A DNA stretch of 64,000 bases from assembly GCF_013753875.1 (NCBI RefSeq), contig NZ_SMDS01000001.1:1-64000 (forward strand), in the 5' to 3' direction. Positions within the stretch are counted from its first letter, which is position 1, and each line of letters starts with the position of its first letter. Below the pieces are notes generated by a model. That model was not told where the DNA came from and did no database searches. It worked only from the letters and a program-made list of their open reading frames with translations. Source of the stretch: Candidatus Pantoea persica. Lineage in GTDB: Bacteria; Pseudomonadota; Gammaproteobacteria; Enterobacterales; Enterobacteriaceae. Shown piece after piece: positions 28,611 through 40,329 of the stretch. Made by a program: the position numbers and the translations under genes.

Positions 28611-30088
28611 AGCACACCACGGTAATTGGCGCAGGATTTGGCGGACTGGCGCTGGCGATTCGCCTGCAGGCGGCAGGCGTCCCGACGCGGCTGCTGGAGC
28701 AGCGCGACAAACCGGGCGGCCGCGCCTATGTTTATCAGGATCAGGGCTTTACCTTTGATGCCGGCCCGACGGTGATCACCGATCCCACCGCGATCGAAGA
28801 GCTGTTTACGCTGGCGGGCAAGTCGATGCGTGACTATGTCGAGCTGCTGCCGGTTACGCCCTTTTATCGGCTGTGCTGGGAGTCTGGCGAGGTGTTTGAC
28901 TACGACAACGACCAGGGGCGACTGGAGGCGGAGATCCACAAATTCAATCCGCGCGATATAGCGGGTTATCAGCGCTTCCTCGACTATTCGCGCGCGGTTT
29001 TCGCCGAGGGCTATCTGAAGCTCGGCACCGTACCCTTTCTCTCGTTTCGCGATATGCTGCGCGCCGCGCCGCAGCTGGCACGCCTGCAGGCGTGGCGCAG
29101 CGTCTACAGCAAAGTGGCGAGCTTTATCGAGGATGAGAAGCTGCGCCAGGCCTTTTCGTTCCACTCACTGCTGGTGGGCGGCAATCCCTTCGCCACCTCG
29201 TCAATCTACACGCTGATCCACGCGCTGGAGCGCGAATGGGGCGTCTGGTTTCCGCGCGGCGGCACCAGCGCGCTGGTGCAGGGCATGCTGAAGCTGTTTC
29301 AGGAGCTGGGCGGCACGCTAGAGCTGAATGCGCGCGTCAGCCATATTGAGGCGCACGGCGAGGAAATTTCAGCCGTGCACCTTGAAGATGGCCGCCAGTT
29401 TGCCACGCGCGCCGTCGCCTCCAACGCCGACGTGGTGCACACCTATGCCGATTTGCTGGCGCAGCATCCCGCCGCGGCGGCGCAGGCCAGCAAGATGAAG
29501 GGTAAACGCATGAGCAACTCGCTGTTCGTGCTCTACTTTGGCCTCAATCACCACCATGATCAGCTGGCGCATCATACCGTCTGCTTCGGCCCGCGCTACC
29601 GCGAGCTGATTGATGAGATTTTCAACCATGACGGCCTGGCGGAAGATTTTTCCCTCTACCTGCACGCCCCCTGCGTTACCGATCCGTCGCTGGCGCCGCT
29701 GGGCTTCGGTAGCTACTACGTGTTGGCACCCGTACCCCATCTCGGCACCGCCGATCTGGACTGGAGCATCGAGGGGCCGCGGCTGCGCGACCGTATTTTC
29801 GACTATCTGGAGCAGCACTACATGCCGGGCCTGCACAGCCAGCTGGTGACGTACCGCATGTTTACTCCCTTTGACTTCCGCGACGAGCTGAACGCCTATC
29901 ATGGCTCCGCCTTTTCGGTTGAGCCGATTCTGCGTCAGAGCGCCTGGTTTCGCCCGCACAACCGCGACAGCCATATCCGCAACCTCTATCTGGTGGGGGC
30001 GGGCACGCATCCGGGCGCGGGCATTCCCGGCGTAATCGGCTCTGCCAAGGCGACCGCGAGCCTGATGCTGGAGGATCTGCATGAATAA
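28607..30088 (+). CDS. crtI: Phytoene desaturase CrtI
   Basis: Intact, 493 residues, the usual length. The FAD-dependent enzyme carries out four desaturations from phytoene to lycopene at the membrane. FAD site TTVIGAGFGGLALAIRLQAAG, then EQRDKPGGRAYVYQDQGFTFDAGPTVITDP; the C-terminal carotenoid desaturase signature is NLYLVGAGTHPGAGIPGVIGSAKATASLM. Overlaps crtY by 4 bases upstream and crtB by 8 bases downstream, typical of this cluster. Confidence 0.96.
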   Translation: MKHTTVIGAGFGGLALAIRLQAAGVPTRLLEQRDKPGGRAYVYQDQGFTFDAGPTVITDPTAIEELFTLAGKSMRDYVELLPVTPFYRLCWESGEVFDYDNDQGRLEAEIHKFNPRDIAGYQRFLDYSRAVFAEGYLKLGTVPFLSFRDMLRAAPQLARLQAWRSVYSKVASFIEDEKLRQAFSFHSLLVGGNPFATSSIYTLIHALEREWGVWFPRGGTSALVQGMLKLFQELGGTLELNARVSHIEAHGEEISAVHLEDGRQFATRAVASNADVVHTYADLLAQHPAAAAQASKMKGKRMSNSLFVLYFGLNHHHDQLAHHTVCFGPRYRELIDEIFNHDGLAEDFSLYLHAPCVTDPSLAPLGFGSYYVLAPVPHLGTADLDWSIEGPRLRDRIFDYLEQHYMPGLHSQLVTYRMFTPFDFRDELNAYHGSAFSVEPILRQSAWFRPHNRDSHIRNLYLVGAGTHPGAGIPGVIGSAKATASLMLEDLHE

Positions 30089-31052
30089 TCCGACGCTGCT
30101 GCATCACGCCATTGAAACCATGGAGGTCGGCTCGAAAAGCTTCGCCACCGCCTCAAAGCTGTTCGACGCCAAAACGCGCCGCAGTGTGCTGATGCTGTAC
30201 GCCTGGTGTCGCCACTGCGACGACGTGATTGACGATCAGGCGCTTGGCTTTCCCGGCGAGGTGCCGTCGGCGCAGACACCGCAGCAGCGGCTGGCGGGCC
30301 TGACGCTGAAAACCCGTCAGGCGCTGGCGGGCAACCAGATGCATGAGCCCGCCTTCGCCGCCTTTCAGGAGGTGGCAATCGCCCACAATCTCTCCCCCGC
30401 TTACGCCTTCGATCATCTTGAAGGCTTCGCCATGGACGTGCGCAGCGCGCGCTATGAGACCCTGCAGGACACGCTGCGCTACTGCTATCACGTGGCGGGC
30501 GTCGTGGGGCTGATGATGGCGCAGATTATGGGGGTACGCGACGAGGCGACACTGGATCGCGCCTGCGATCTCGGCATCGCTTTTCAGCTCACCAATATTG
30601 CGCGCGATATCGTTGAGGATGCGCGCGTCGGACGCTGCTATCTGCCGGAAAACTGGCTGGAAGAGGCGGAGCTGGATCGGCTGCACTTTGCCGACCGCGC
30701 CCATCGCCCGGCGCTGGCGGGGCTGGCGCGCCGTCTGGTGAGCGAGGCGGAGCCTTACTACGCCTCCGCTTCGGTCGGTCTTGCCGGTCTGCCGCTACGC
30801 GCCGCCTGGGCCATCGCCACGGCGAAAGAGGTGTATCGCCGCATCGGCATCAAGGTCTACCGCGCGGGTGAGACGGCCTGGGACTGTCGCCAGTCCACCA
30901 GCAAGCAGGAAAAGCTGCTGCTGCTGGCGGCTGGCGCGGCGCAGGCGGTCAGGTCTCGGGCGGCCGATTCGCCGCCGCGTCCTACCGATCTGTGGCAGCG
31001 TCCGCGTCAGGACGACGGCCGTGACGCTGACGCAGCGTCGCCTGCAATTTAG
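30081..31052 (+). CDS. crtB: Phytoene synthase CrtB
   Basis: 323 residues; joins two GGPP molecules head to head to give phytoene. The two aspartate-rich sites are visible (WCRHCDDVIDD near the N-terminus, and NIARDIVEDARVGRCYLPENWL), with YCYHVAGVVGLMMA between. The C-terminus (PTDLWQRPRQDDGRDADAASPAI) runs about 14 residues past the usual LWQRP end because the normal stop is gone; this tail overlaps the convergent crtZ gene by 71 bases. Activity should not be affected. Confidence 0.94.
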   Translation: MNNPTLLHHAIETMEVGSKSFATASKLFDAKTRRSVLMLYAWCRHCDDVIDDQALGFPGEVPSAQTPQQRLAGLTLKTRQALAGNQMHEPAFAAFQEVAIAHNLSPAYAFDHLEGFAMDVRSARYETLQDTLRYCYHVAGVVGLMMAQIMGVRDEATLDRACDLGIAFQLTNIARDIVEDARVGRCYLPENWLEEAELDRLHFADRAHRPALAGLARRLVSEAEPYYASASVGLAGLPLRAAWAIATAKEVYRRIGIKVYRAGETAWDCRQSTSKQEKLLLLAAGAAQAVRSRAADSPPRPTDLWQRPRQDDGRDADAASPAI

Positions 31053-31482
31053 CGAGCGGCGGCGCATAGAGGAAGCCAAAAGAGACGCACCCTTCCCGCC
31101 CGCGCACCGCATGATGCATCCGGTGCGCCATATAGAGCCGTTTAAAGTAGCCGCGTCGCGGAATATAGTTGAACGGCCAGCGCTGGTGCACTAGTCCGTC
31201 GTGCACGATAAAATACAGCACGCCGTAGAGCGTCATCCCCGCGCCAATCCACTGCAGCGGCCAGACGCCGCTGCTGCCGAGATAGATCAGCAAAATCGCC
31301 AGCAGCACAAACACCACCGCGTAGAGGTCGTTGACCTCAAACCAGCCGGAATGGGGCTCATGATGCGACCGATGCCAGCCCCAGCCCCAGCCGTGCATAA
31401 TGTATCTGTGCGACAGCGCAGCGGTGATCTCCATCGCGACAACGGTCAGTAACACTATTAAAGCATTCCAGAACCACAGCAT
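30982..31482 (-). CDS. crtZ: Beta-carotene hydroxylase CrtZ
   Basis: Intact, 166 residues. Non-haem di-iron membrane hydroxylase that converts beta-carotene to zeaxanthin. Histidine boxes: HRYIMH (H25, H30), HRSHH (H37, H40, H41), then VHDGLVH and HRMHH. Several membrane helices. The ATG at 31482 is chosen because the family starts MLWxWNALIV and GGGAG is in front; an upstream ATG adds 9 odd residues. Convergent with crtB, with overlapping 3' ends. Its own promoter must lie in 31483-31731, which holds no gene. Confidence 0.95.
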   Translation of the reverse strand: MLWFWNALIVLLTVVAMEITAALSHRYIMHGWGWGWHRSHHEPHSGWFEVNDLYAVVFVLLAILLIYLGSSGVWPLQWIGAGMTLYGVLYFIVHDGLVHQRWPFNYIPRRGYFKRLYMAHRMHHAVRGREGCVSFGFLYAPPLAKLQATLRQRHGRRPDADAATDR

Positions 31483-31731
31483 AGTTTCTCCCGTAAGTGC
31501 ATCCTGCATACCCGCCGGTAACGGACGGGTTAAGCGTTCTGCGGCGCGCCGCAGGCGAACCTTAAGTCTAGGCTATCGCCCGAAATTCGCCCCCTGTTTC
31601 AGGCGCGCCACGGCGCGCGTGCGGTAAAAAAAGCGCCGTATTTCCGTACATTAGCACAAAACGTAATGGCGTCCGCCTGCGGCGCTGCCGTAGACTACGG
31701 CGAGATTTAACCAACCAAGGATAAGCGCTAC

Positions 31732-32260
31732 ATGAAACTCTTCTACAAAAAAAAAGCGGGCGCCTGTTCGCTCGCCACGTACATCGTGCTGCACGAAACT
31801 GGCCTGCCGCATACCTCGGTGGCGGTCGATCTGAAAACGAAACGCACCGCCGAAGGCGATGATTTTCTGGCGATCAACAGTAAAGGCTACGTGCCTGCGT
31901 TGCAGCTGGATAACGGTCCTGTGCTGACCGAAAGCGCGGTTATCGCGCAGAACCTAGCGGACCTGAAGCCGGAAAGCAATCTGCTGGCCGCCAGCGGCGA
32001 AGCGCGCTATGCGGGCTGGAGTGGATGAACTTTATTTCGACCGAACTGCACAAGGGCATCGGCGCCTTCTTCAACCCAGCGCTGACGCCGGAGTGGAAAA
32101 TGGCGGCCACCACAATGCTGACGAAACGCCTCGACTGGCTGGCGGAAACCCTGGGGGAGAACCACTGTCTCTATACGAATCACTTCACCATCGCCGACGC
32201 CTACCTGTTCAACGTGCTGAGCTGGTTCCGCGTAGTGGATTTCAGCCTAGATCGCTGCCA
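31732..32260 (+). pseudogene. Glutathione S-transferase (GstA-like), frameshifted and truncated
   Basis: [77 protein letters not shown] is the thioredoxin-like GST domain, with the conserved Cys10 region. A frameshift near 32015 leads to [21 protein letters not shown] ... [28 protein letters not shown], after which the gene runs out into a convergent alcohol dehydrogenase remnant. The last roughly 25 residues are missing. A ribosome site (AAGGA) precedes the ATG. Confidence 0.78.
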
Positions 32261-32289
32261 TGCGGTCGGAAGGACTGATGTAAAAAAAG

Positions 32290-32880
32290 CGCGCAGGTGC
32301 TCGAGCACATCGTTGATCTTCGACATTGGGAAGTACTCCACCGTCAGCGCGATATCCGCGCGCGACGCCAGGCGCAGCAGCGAGCGCAGCTGGCCCGGCG
32401 ATCCGGTAGAGGAGCCGGTCACCGCACGATCGCCGAGGATAAGGGTAAATGCCGGCACCTCAAAGGGCTTCATCACCGCGCCAACCTATTGATGGTGCTG
32501 ACGTTGTTAACGCAGCAGTTGACCTGCTCGCCGTTATTAATGCAGGCGTCGCAGTGCTGGCAGCTTTTGGCGGTCCAGCCAATGCCGACGCGCTGGCCGA
32601 TGCTCAGCCCTTTATTTTTCGCGCTGTCGCCCAGCGCTTTAACGCGGCCGATAACCTCATGGCCGGCAATCAGAGGATAGATGGAGCCGCCCCACTCGTT
32701 GTCGATCATCGACAGGTCGGAGTGGCAAACGCCGCAGTATTCCACTTCCACTTCCACTTCCACTTCCACTTCCACTTCCACTTCCACTTCGACATCTTCG
32801 GCCGCCAGCGGGCCGGGATCGTATTCGTAGGGCTGGAGTGCTTCTCCCGCCTGCATGGCGGCGTGGCTGTTGAATTTCAT
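32290..32880 (-). pseudogene. ahr: NADPH-dependent aldehyde reductase (Ahr/YjgB-like), internal deletion and VE repeat
   Basis: Zinc-containing medium-chain dehydrogenase. [29 protein letters not shown] is followed by nine Val-Glu dipeptides (relatives have only one or two), then [33 protein letters not shown] and [22 protein letters not shown] (zinc ligands). About 170 residues, including the Rossmann domain, are deleted near 32480. The text resumes as [35 protein letters not shown] ... [14 protein letters not shown] and then ends early, against the GST remnant. Clearly inactive. Confidence 0.82.
32740..32790. repeat. Hexanucleotide tandem repeat (8.5 units) in ahr
   Basis: Eight complete TTCCAC units plus TTC on the plus strand (GTGGAA on the coding strand) encode a run of Val-Glu pairs between the first strand and the catalytic zinc-binding YCGVCHSD of the ahr remnant. 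The repeat keeps the frame. It looks like slippage amplification of a short ancestral VEVE sequence. Confidence 0.9.
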
Positions 32881-32899
32881 GCTTTTTCCCCGCTAATTA

Positions 32900-33439
32900 T
32901 TATTTGAATGCTTCAGGCTTGCAGGCGCTGAAGCTCTGCGCAACCCTCACAAATTCCCCACCGCCAAGACGATGCAGGGTGTGCAGGCTGTCCGCCGCCA
33001 CCACTTCGCCAAACAACGAGTCATACTGCTGTTGCGCTTCCGTCGCGGGCAGCAATCGACACTCCAGCCAGGCGACGCAACTCTCTTCCAGCAGCGGCAC
33101 GCCCAGCTCTGGGCCGCTGATGGCCTGAATCTGGTAGGCCGCAAACTTGTCCATGTCGCGCCCGGTGGTGTTGCCCATAGCATAGATCAAATCGGCGAAG
33201 GCAGCGGCGGGCACGCAGACGCCGAACGCGCCGCTCGACTCGATCAGCTCGCGCGTCCAGGTCGATTTATCCACAACAATCGCGACGCGCGGCGGCGTAA
33301 ACTCGACCGGCATTGACCAGGCGGCGGCCATAACGTCACGCCGTTGGCTGTGCGGATCCGTGCTGGTAATAAGGATAGTAGGACCGTGATTAAGCAGGCA
33401 GCTGGCGTGCTGAAGCGCCATCGGACGAAAATGGGACAT
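32900..33439 (-). CDS. Flavin reductase family protein
   Basis: 179 residues, apparently intact. RPMALQHASCLLNHGPTILITSTDPHSQRRDVMAAAWSMPVEFTPPRVAIVVDKSTWTRELIESSGAFGVCVPAAAFADLIYAMGNTTGRDMDKFAAY matches the FMN-binding split-barrel of the flavin reductase-like family (Pfam Flavin_Reduct), including the FGV-VP and GxxSGRDxDKF-type segments. These proteins reduce or bind FMN; a partner enzyme is not evident. The end (FVRVAQSFSACKPEAFK) may be slightly altered. It stands between two degraded genes. Confidence 0.75.
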   Translation of the reverse strand: MSHFRPMALQHASCLLNHGPTILITSTDPHSQRRDVMAAAWSMPVEFTPPRVAIVVDKSTWTRELIESSGAFGVCVPAAAFADLIYAMGNTTGRDMDKFAAYQIQAISGPELGVPLLEESCVAWLECRLLPATEAQQQYDSLFGEVVAADSLHTLHRLGGGEFVRVAQSFSACKPEAFK

Positions 33440-33563
33440 AGAGAATCCTTATGGATGGCGACGCAAGGGGCACAGCGTAACGGGTGCGGCGTAAATAGCT
33501 GTAAACGTTTTACTTTAAACGTTAATGCCAGCGAGCGCTTACCGCGATGTGCCCAGAGTTTTT

Positions 33564-33839
33564 TTACAGCAGATCGCAGTTAAGCGGTGTGCGAAAAGCA
33601 TGGCGCGCTGCGGTCATCAGCTGGGAGGCGGTGACGGTGGGCGGTAGTCGCGTCAGGACTTTACTCGCCTGCCAGTAACATAACACCATCACTTCATCCG
33701 TTTCGCTTTCGGCAAGCTCGCGCAGGCGTGCGCGCAGCGACGGGACGTTCAGCGTCTGCTGTTCATCCAGCATCTCTTCGATGGTTTTGAGGATCACGTC
33801 GTGGATCGTTTTCCAGGAAAGATTAGTAAGCAAAATCAA
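33564..33839 (-). CDS. Small helical protein of unknown function
   Basis: About 90 residues: SWKTIHDVILKTIEEMLDEQQTLNVPSLRARLRELAESETDEVMVLCYWQASKVLTRLPPTVTASQLMTAARHAF. It is alpha-helical in appearance, without membrane or signal segments, and free of lesions. The start is uncertain: the longest reading uses the TTG at 33839 and there is no ATG near the beginning. Its size and composition recall small biofilm/stress regulators, but I do not recognise a family. Confidence 0.45.
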   Translation of the reverse strand: MILLTNLSWKTIHDVILKTIEEMLDEQQTLNVPSLRARLRELAESETDEVMVLCYWQASKVLTRLPPTVTASQLMTAARHAFRTPLNCDLL

Positions 33840-34083
33840 CCTCTTCTAGCGCTCTCCGGCTCCGGAATTCTACTGCCTTTGTCTCCTGCAAGCGGACTGC
33901 CTGCAAATGAGAGTCTGTTAACCTAGCAATAACTATAGATCACAGTGGAAGCGTTCTCAAAATGTGAGTTATTTCGCATTAAAAAGCGCAGTCAGACTTC
34001 CCTTTTTCCCTTACTCTATAGCTGATTAACCGACCGCCCACACAGGCTAATTCCATCCATCTTTTTATTAAACAGGAGCAACA

Positions 34084-34631
34084 ATGGCTGAACCGACTTT
34101 GCAGGCCGACGCGTTGGTATGGGGACACGGGCCGTACGTTTTCGAGGTTTTTCTGGAACCTACCTGCCCGTTTTCCGTCCGCGCGTTCAATAAATTCGAC
34201 GCCCTGCTGACGCAGGTCGGCGAGGATAAAATGACCCTGAAAATTCGTCTGCAGTCATAGCCGTGGCATCTCTATTCCGGGGTAATCGTGCGCTATATCC
34301 TCGCCGCCTCGACGCTGCCGGCAGGCAAGGCGGCGGCGAAGGCGGTGCTGAAGCCAGTGGCTGACCACCGTGAGGAGTTTGAGGATCACTGCCATGGCGA
34401 CAATATGCAGACCACGCCTGCGCAGATCATTGGGCGGCTGCAGCGCTACAGCGGCATCGACGCCACCACTCCCTTCGATCGCGCCGATCTGCAAAATCTC
34501 ATCAAATGGCACTGTAAATATGCGCGCCAGAATGGCATCCACGTCTTCCCTACTTTTATGATCGATGGGCCTAGCAGCCTGACATCGGCAGCGGCGACGA
34601 TGTCAGCGAGTGGGCGAAACGCATTCCGGCC
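34084..34631 (+). pseudogene. DsbA/thioredoxin-like protein, amber stop and frameshift
   Basis: MAEPTLQADALVWGHGPYVFEVFLEPTCPFSVRAFNKFDALLTQVGEDKMTLKIRLQS has the start of a thioredoxin-fold protein with a CPFS (CxxS) site. A TAG at 34258 (from CAG) interrupts LQS-stop-PWHLYSGVIVRYILAAS; it continues through HVFPTFMIDG and, after a frameshift near 34570, ends DIGSGDDVSEWAKRIPA at a TGA at 34629. AGGAGC precedes the ATG. It would be a cytoplasmic CxxS-type oxidoreductase. Confidence 0.7.
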
Positions 34632-35003
34632 TGACGGCCTTTTCCGCATGCACAGGACACGCCCTGCGAGGTGGGGTACAGAGGCGCGCAGGCGGCACCT
34701 TTGTGACGCGCGCGGCGCGATGGTTCTGTTCTTCTTGCCGTAAAACGGCCACTGCGTCATGACGGCAACGTGGTTGCATCGACTGTATCGACTGCGTCAG
34801 CACGCTATCAGAATAAAACGCGTTACCGCACGCTTTTACGGCTTCTAATAATCCCCGATTTTATTTGTCTACCATTTTACTAGACGCGTCACACATTATT
34901 ATGAATAGCCTTGAGCCTTCCCGGTATCAAATTAAGGTAGGGCTTTTCTCTTTTACGATGAAATAGCGCACGCTTTTATTTCAGCTCCTCTTCAGGCGTG
35001 ACG

Positions 35004-35866
35004 ATGAAAATAGTTAAAATCCTTAATAACAATACCGTGATTATTCATAATTCCTAGGAAAAAGAGCAGGTGCTAATGGGAAAAGGACTCGGTTTTCAGA
35101 AAAAAGTGGGCGACGCCATCGATGCCGCGGCGACTGAAAAGATCTTCTCCCTGCAACAAAACGCCTGGTCGCAACGGCTGAGCGAGCTGCTGGCGGAAAT
35201 TCCGCTGGAGGTCTTCACCACCACCGAATTAGTGATCGCGCTGGCGAAAAAGCGCTGTCTGACGCGTTACACGAAAGCTTTGCCGTTGCCCTGCTGGATC
35301 ATTTTCATTTCGCCTTCCAGCGCCACCAGCAGCGCCTCGCATTACCTCCGCTTTTTAACGGCGAAACCAGGCTGCTGCATCCGCGTAAATATAGTGTCGC
35401 CCTGCAGGCGCTAGATATTATCGAAAATCGGCTGGGCGTTCGGCTTGCCCGGGATGAAGCGGACAGCATCGCCCTGCATCTGTTAAATGCGCAGTTGCAC
35501 AGCGACCTCAGCGATATTATGCGCATCACCACCTTGATGCAGCAGGTGCTGGAGATCGTTCGGGGCTATTTCAATATCGACTACCCGCCGGATGCGCCCA
35601 GCTATCCACGTTTCGTGATCCATTTAAAGTTTTTCGCGCTGCGCATGCTGAACAACAGCGCGGCGGTCAGCGACGATACGTCGCTGCACGATATTGCGCG
35701 CAGCCGCTGTGGGCAGGCCTGCGGCTGCGTAGATAAAATCGAGCGCTATCTGGCCGAGAACTGGTGCTACCACTTAAGTGCCGAAGAGCGCATGTATCTT
35801 ATCCTGCATATTGAGCGCATCAGAAAAGAAGCGGTGGCGCAGATAAGAGATTGCGGTGAAGCCTGA
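35004..35866 (+). pseudogene. bglG: BglG/LicT-family transcriptional antiterminator, broken
   Basis: CAT RNA-binding domain MKIVKILNNNTVIIHNS, TAG at 35055 (TCCTAGGAA, probably from CAG), then EKEQVLMGKGLGFQKKVGDAIDAAATEKIFSLQ ... LSELLAEIPLEVFTTTELVIALAKKRC. A frameshift near 35240-35300 separates the first PRD, whose text continues as HFAFQRHQQRLALPPLFNGETRLLHPRKYSVALQALDIIENRLGVRLARDEADSIALHLLNAQLH and into PRD2 (FVIHLKFFALRMLNN). It should bind the RAT leader upstream of bglF at 39994-40022. Convergent with the porin gene; it sits at the far end of the bgl block instead of in front of bglF. Confidence 0.88.
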
Positions 35867-35932
35867 CCGCCCGGCAGCGCCTGACGGGCTAGAGAGAGTG
35901 CATAACCGGCAGCGGCTGCCGGTTATGGCGCC

Positions 35933-37232
35933 TCAAAAGGTTACGGTGGTTTTCAATCCCGTCACCCAGGCGTCCTGCGTCGTTTTCAAGCCACCAGGCC
36001 GGTACCAGTACTGTAAGTCAGGCTGGGGATGGTGGCGCGGGTCGCGGTAGTCGTCGATGCCCTCCGCCTGATTAAGCGCCGCCTGGTTGTGTCGATAGCT
36101 ACGGCTCAGTTTAATCCAGGAAAAGCACAGCCCTACGCCATCTTCCGGGCGCGCGTCAAAGGGCCCCTGATAGCGTAACGACAGCGCGTTCACCAGCTGC
36201 AGCGGATTTGTACGCTGGTCGGCGAGGCTCATGCTCCATGAGAGGCTTAGCCCGCGCGCGACGTTGTCCTGATGGCGGGAGAGCTGCTATTAAAGCCGGC
36301 GTATAAAAACCAGCTACGGCGATGCTCGCGTTAGCCCTGCGGATCGCTGGCCCCCTGCGCCTGCGTCTTGCCCACGTAGAGATCGTTTTGTCGGGCATTG
36401 TTGAACAGCACGCCAAGGTTATAGATGCCAGGCAGGTCATGCAGATGGGTTTTCCACTCCAGCTCGACCGGCAGCAGTATGCCTTTGCTGCCTCGCGTTG
36501 AGGTGTTCCTGGCCTGACGGCGCAAGGGCGCCATCGGGTTTTGCTCGATGATGCCGCCCTTCAGCGTCAGGCGGTCGCGCAGTCGGTACTTCAGCGTAGT
36601 GACCCAAGTATGCACGTTCCAGTTGTACCAGCTCATCGCATTGGCGGATTTGCCACCGCACTGCGAAAGCAGCTGAAAGTCGCAGGGAATGATCTGATCG
36701 AAATCCTGCACCTTGTTGATCATGCCGATGCGGCAGTGAAGCTGCCGCTGATCAAAACTACGGCTAAAGGTGAATCAGCCCAGCCGCGTGATAGAGCCGC
36801 GTCCCGCGCTCTCCTGCACCATATCATTCAACGCAACCCGGCTGTCTTGCAGTCGCCCGCTGGTAAGGCTGTCATCATGATTGCGGTTGACGATATTGCC
36901 TTCCAGCTTCGCGTCGGGAATAGCCGTCAGCGCCTCCAGATCCTGCGTAAAGGTCAGCGCGAACTGGTCGATATAGGCCGCATGGCAATCGTGATTGTCG
37001 CCGCCGCCTGAGTTATAGGCCGCCAGGCTTAAATAGCCGAGATCGTACTGAAAGCCCCTTTCTTGCAGCTAGAGCCGCACGCACGCCATATCACCGGTTA
37101 TGCCTTTATCCGGTGGCATAAATCCCAGCGCACGCCCGTCCCACTGTTGCGCCAGCGCCGCCGAATACATAAATAACAACGTGGCCGCGGTGTTACCCAG
37201 CCAGGCTAAGCGTTTTTTATTTTTGTGCGCAT
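35933..37232 (-). pseudogene. OprB-type carbohydrate porin, broken
   Basis: Outer-membrane beta-barrel text in several frames: signal-like AWLGNTAATLLFMYSAALA, QQWDGRALGFMPPDKGITGDMACVRL then TAG near 37070, FQYDLGYLSLAAYNSGGGDNHDCHAAYIDQFALTFTQDLEA, IGMINKVQDFDQIIPCDFQLLSQCGGKSANAMSWYNWNVHTW, TTLKYRLRDRLTLKGGIIEQNP, and the C-terminus LQYWYRPGGLKTTQDAWVTGLKTTVTF with a terminal Phe. At least four lesions. Downstream of the beta-glucosidase gene, so it was the uptake porin of the bgl operon. Confidence 0.72.
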
Positions 37233-37395
37233 AAATTAACAGATTAATTTTAGTAACAAGTTTTTTTTAAATAGCGTAGTAAATACAGTGTTTCATTTTT
37301 CGTTCCCTCTGTTTTCAGCAATGAAGACACCGCCCCGGAAATAAGAGGTGAAACAGGCGTGATGTAAAAGAGGACAGATTCTGCCCTCAGAAAAT

Positions 37396-39920
<2,525 letters not shown>

Positions 39921-39951
39921 TCACGATTCCTTTTGCAGTGACTGACAGGCA

Positions 39952-40022
39952 AAAAAAACTAAACCGCCGCTCACTGGCCGAAAGCGGGGGTTTAGGTTTT
40001 GCCTGATAAACAGTTACAATCC
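39952..40022 (-). promoter_or_regulatory. BglG-type RAT antiterminator overlapping a terminator, bglF leader
   Basis: On the minus strand, positions 40022 to 39994 read GGATTGTAACTG, then TTTATCAGGCAAAACCT, which is nearly identical to the ribonucleic antiterminator of the E. coli bgl leader. It overlaps a terminator stem (CTAAACC..CGC pairing with GCG.CGGTTTAG, 39952-39997) followed by eight T. BglG dimers bound to the RAT prevent terminator folding when beta-glucosides are present. The element is intact while bglG and bglF are both broken. A TTGTCA hexamer near 40062 may be its promoter -35. Confidence 0.9.
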
Positions 40023-40238
40023 TGAAAATCGGGAAAATCATTACCCGTGATGCTGCCGATGACAAGCGGTTGTAACTCGCGCGTCGCCATTACGTGAGGC
40101 GCGTTTTATTTTTGCGCAGCGCAGGCGTACAGGCGCGGGTCAGGACAGGAGGTTTTCAGAGGATAGTGCCGCGATAAAGCGGCGAAGGAGCGGCGACAAT
40201 CCTTCGCATTAATGTTGTCGTACCGCTTACAAATGCAA

Positions 40239-40266
40239 TTGCGCAGACTTACTGCGCAGTTTTTTC
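40239..40266 (+). terminator. Plus-strand rho-independent terminator without an assigned gene
   Basis: TGCGCAG and CTGCGCA enclose 5 bases and are followed by GTTTTTTC. It points rightwards, but no plus-strand gene is seen upstream in 40060-40240. It may end a small RNA or a lost gene, or be the end of the minus-strand 26-codon frame that it overlaps. Confidence 0.55.
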
Positions 40267-40329
40267 ATATTCGTAAGCAGGTGTTTCTGCATCATCCGGT
40301 AACAGTTCGCTATCGGGACGCTGTGACAT
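40249..40329 (-). CDS. Candidate 26-residue peptide
   Basis: ATG at 40329 with an excellent ribosome site (AAAGGAGATAAA) opens a 26-codon frame, MSQRPDSELLPDDAETP then AYEYEKTAQ, ending in TAA. It is acidic and soluble. The next 500 bases upstream (40330-40800) hold only short frames with coding-like pieces (PEDYYVVTEQVAAAGVYPLPEPSAP) that I cannot assign. It could be a leader or small peptide gene, or the last cistron of a decayed operon. Confidence 0.3.
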   Translation of the reverse strand: MSQRPDSELLPDDAETPAYEYEKTAQ

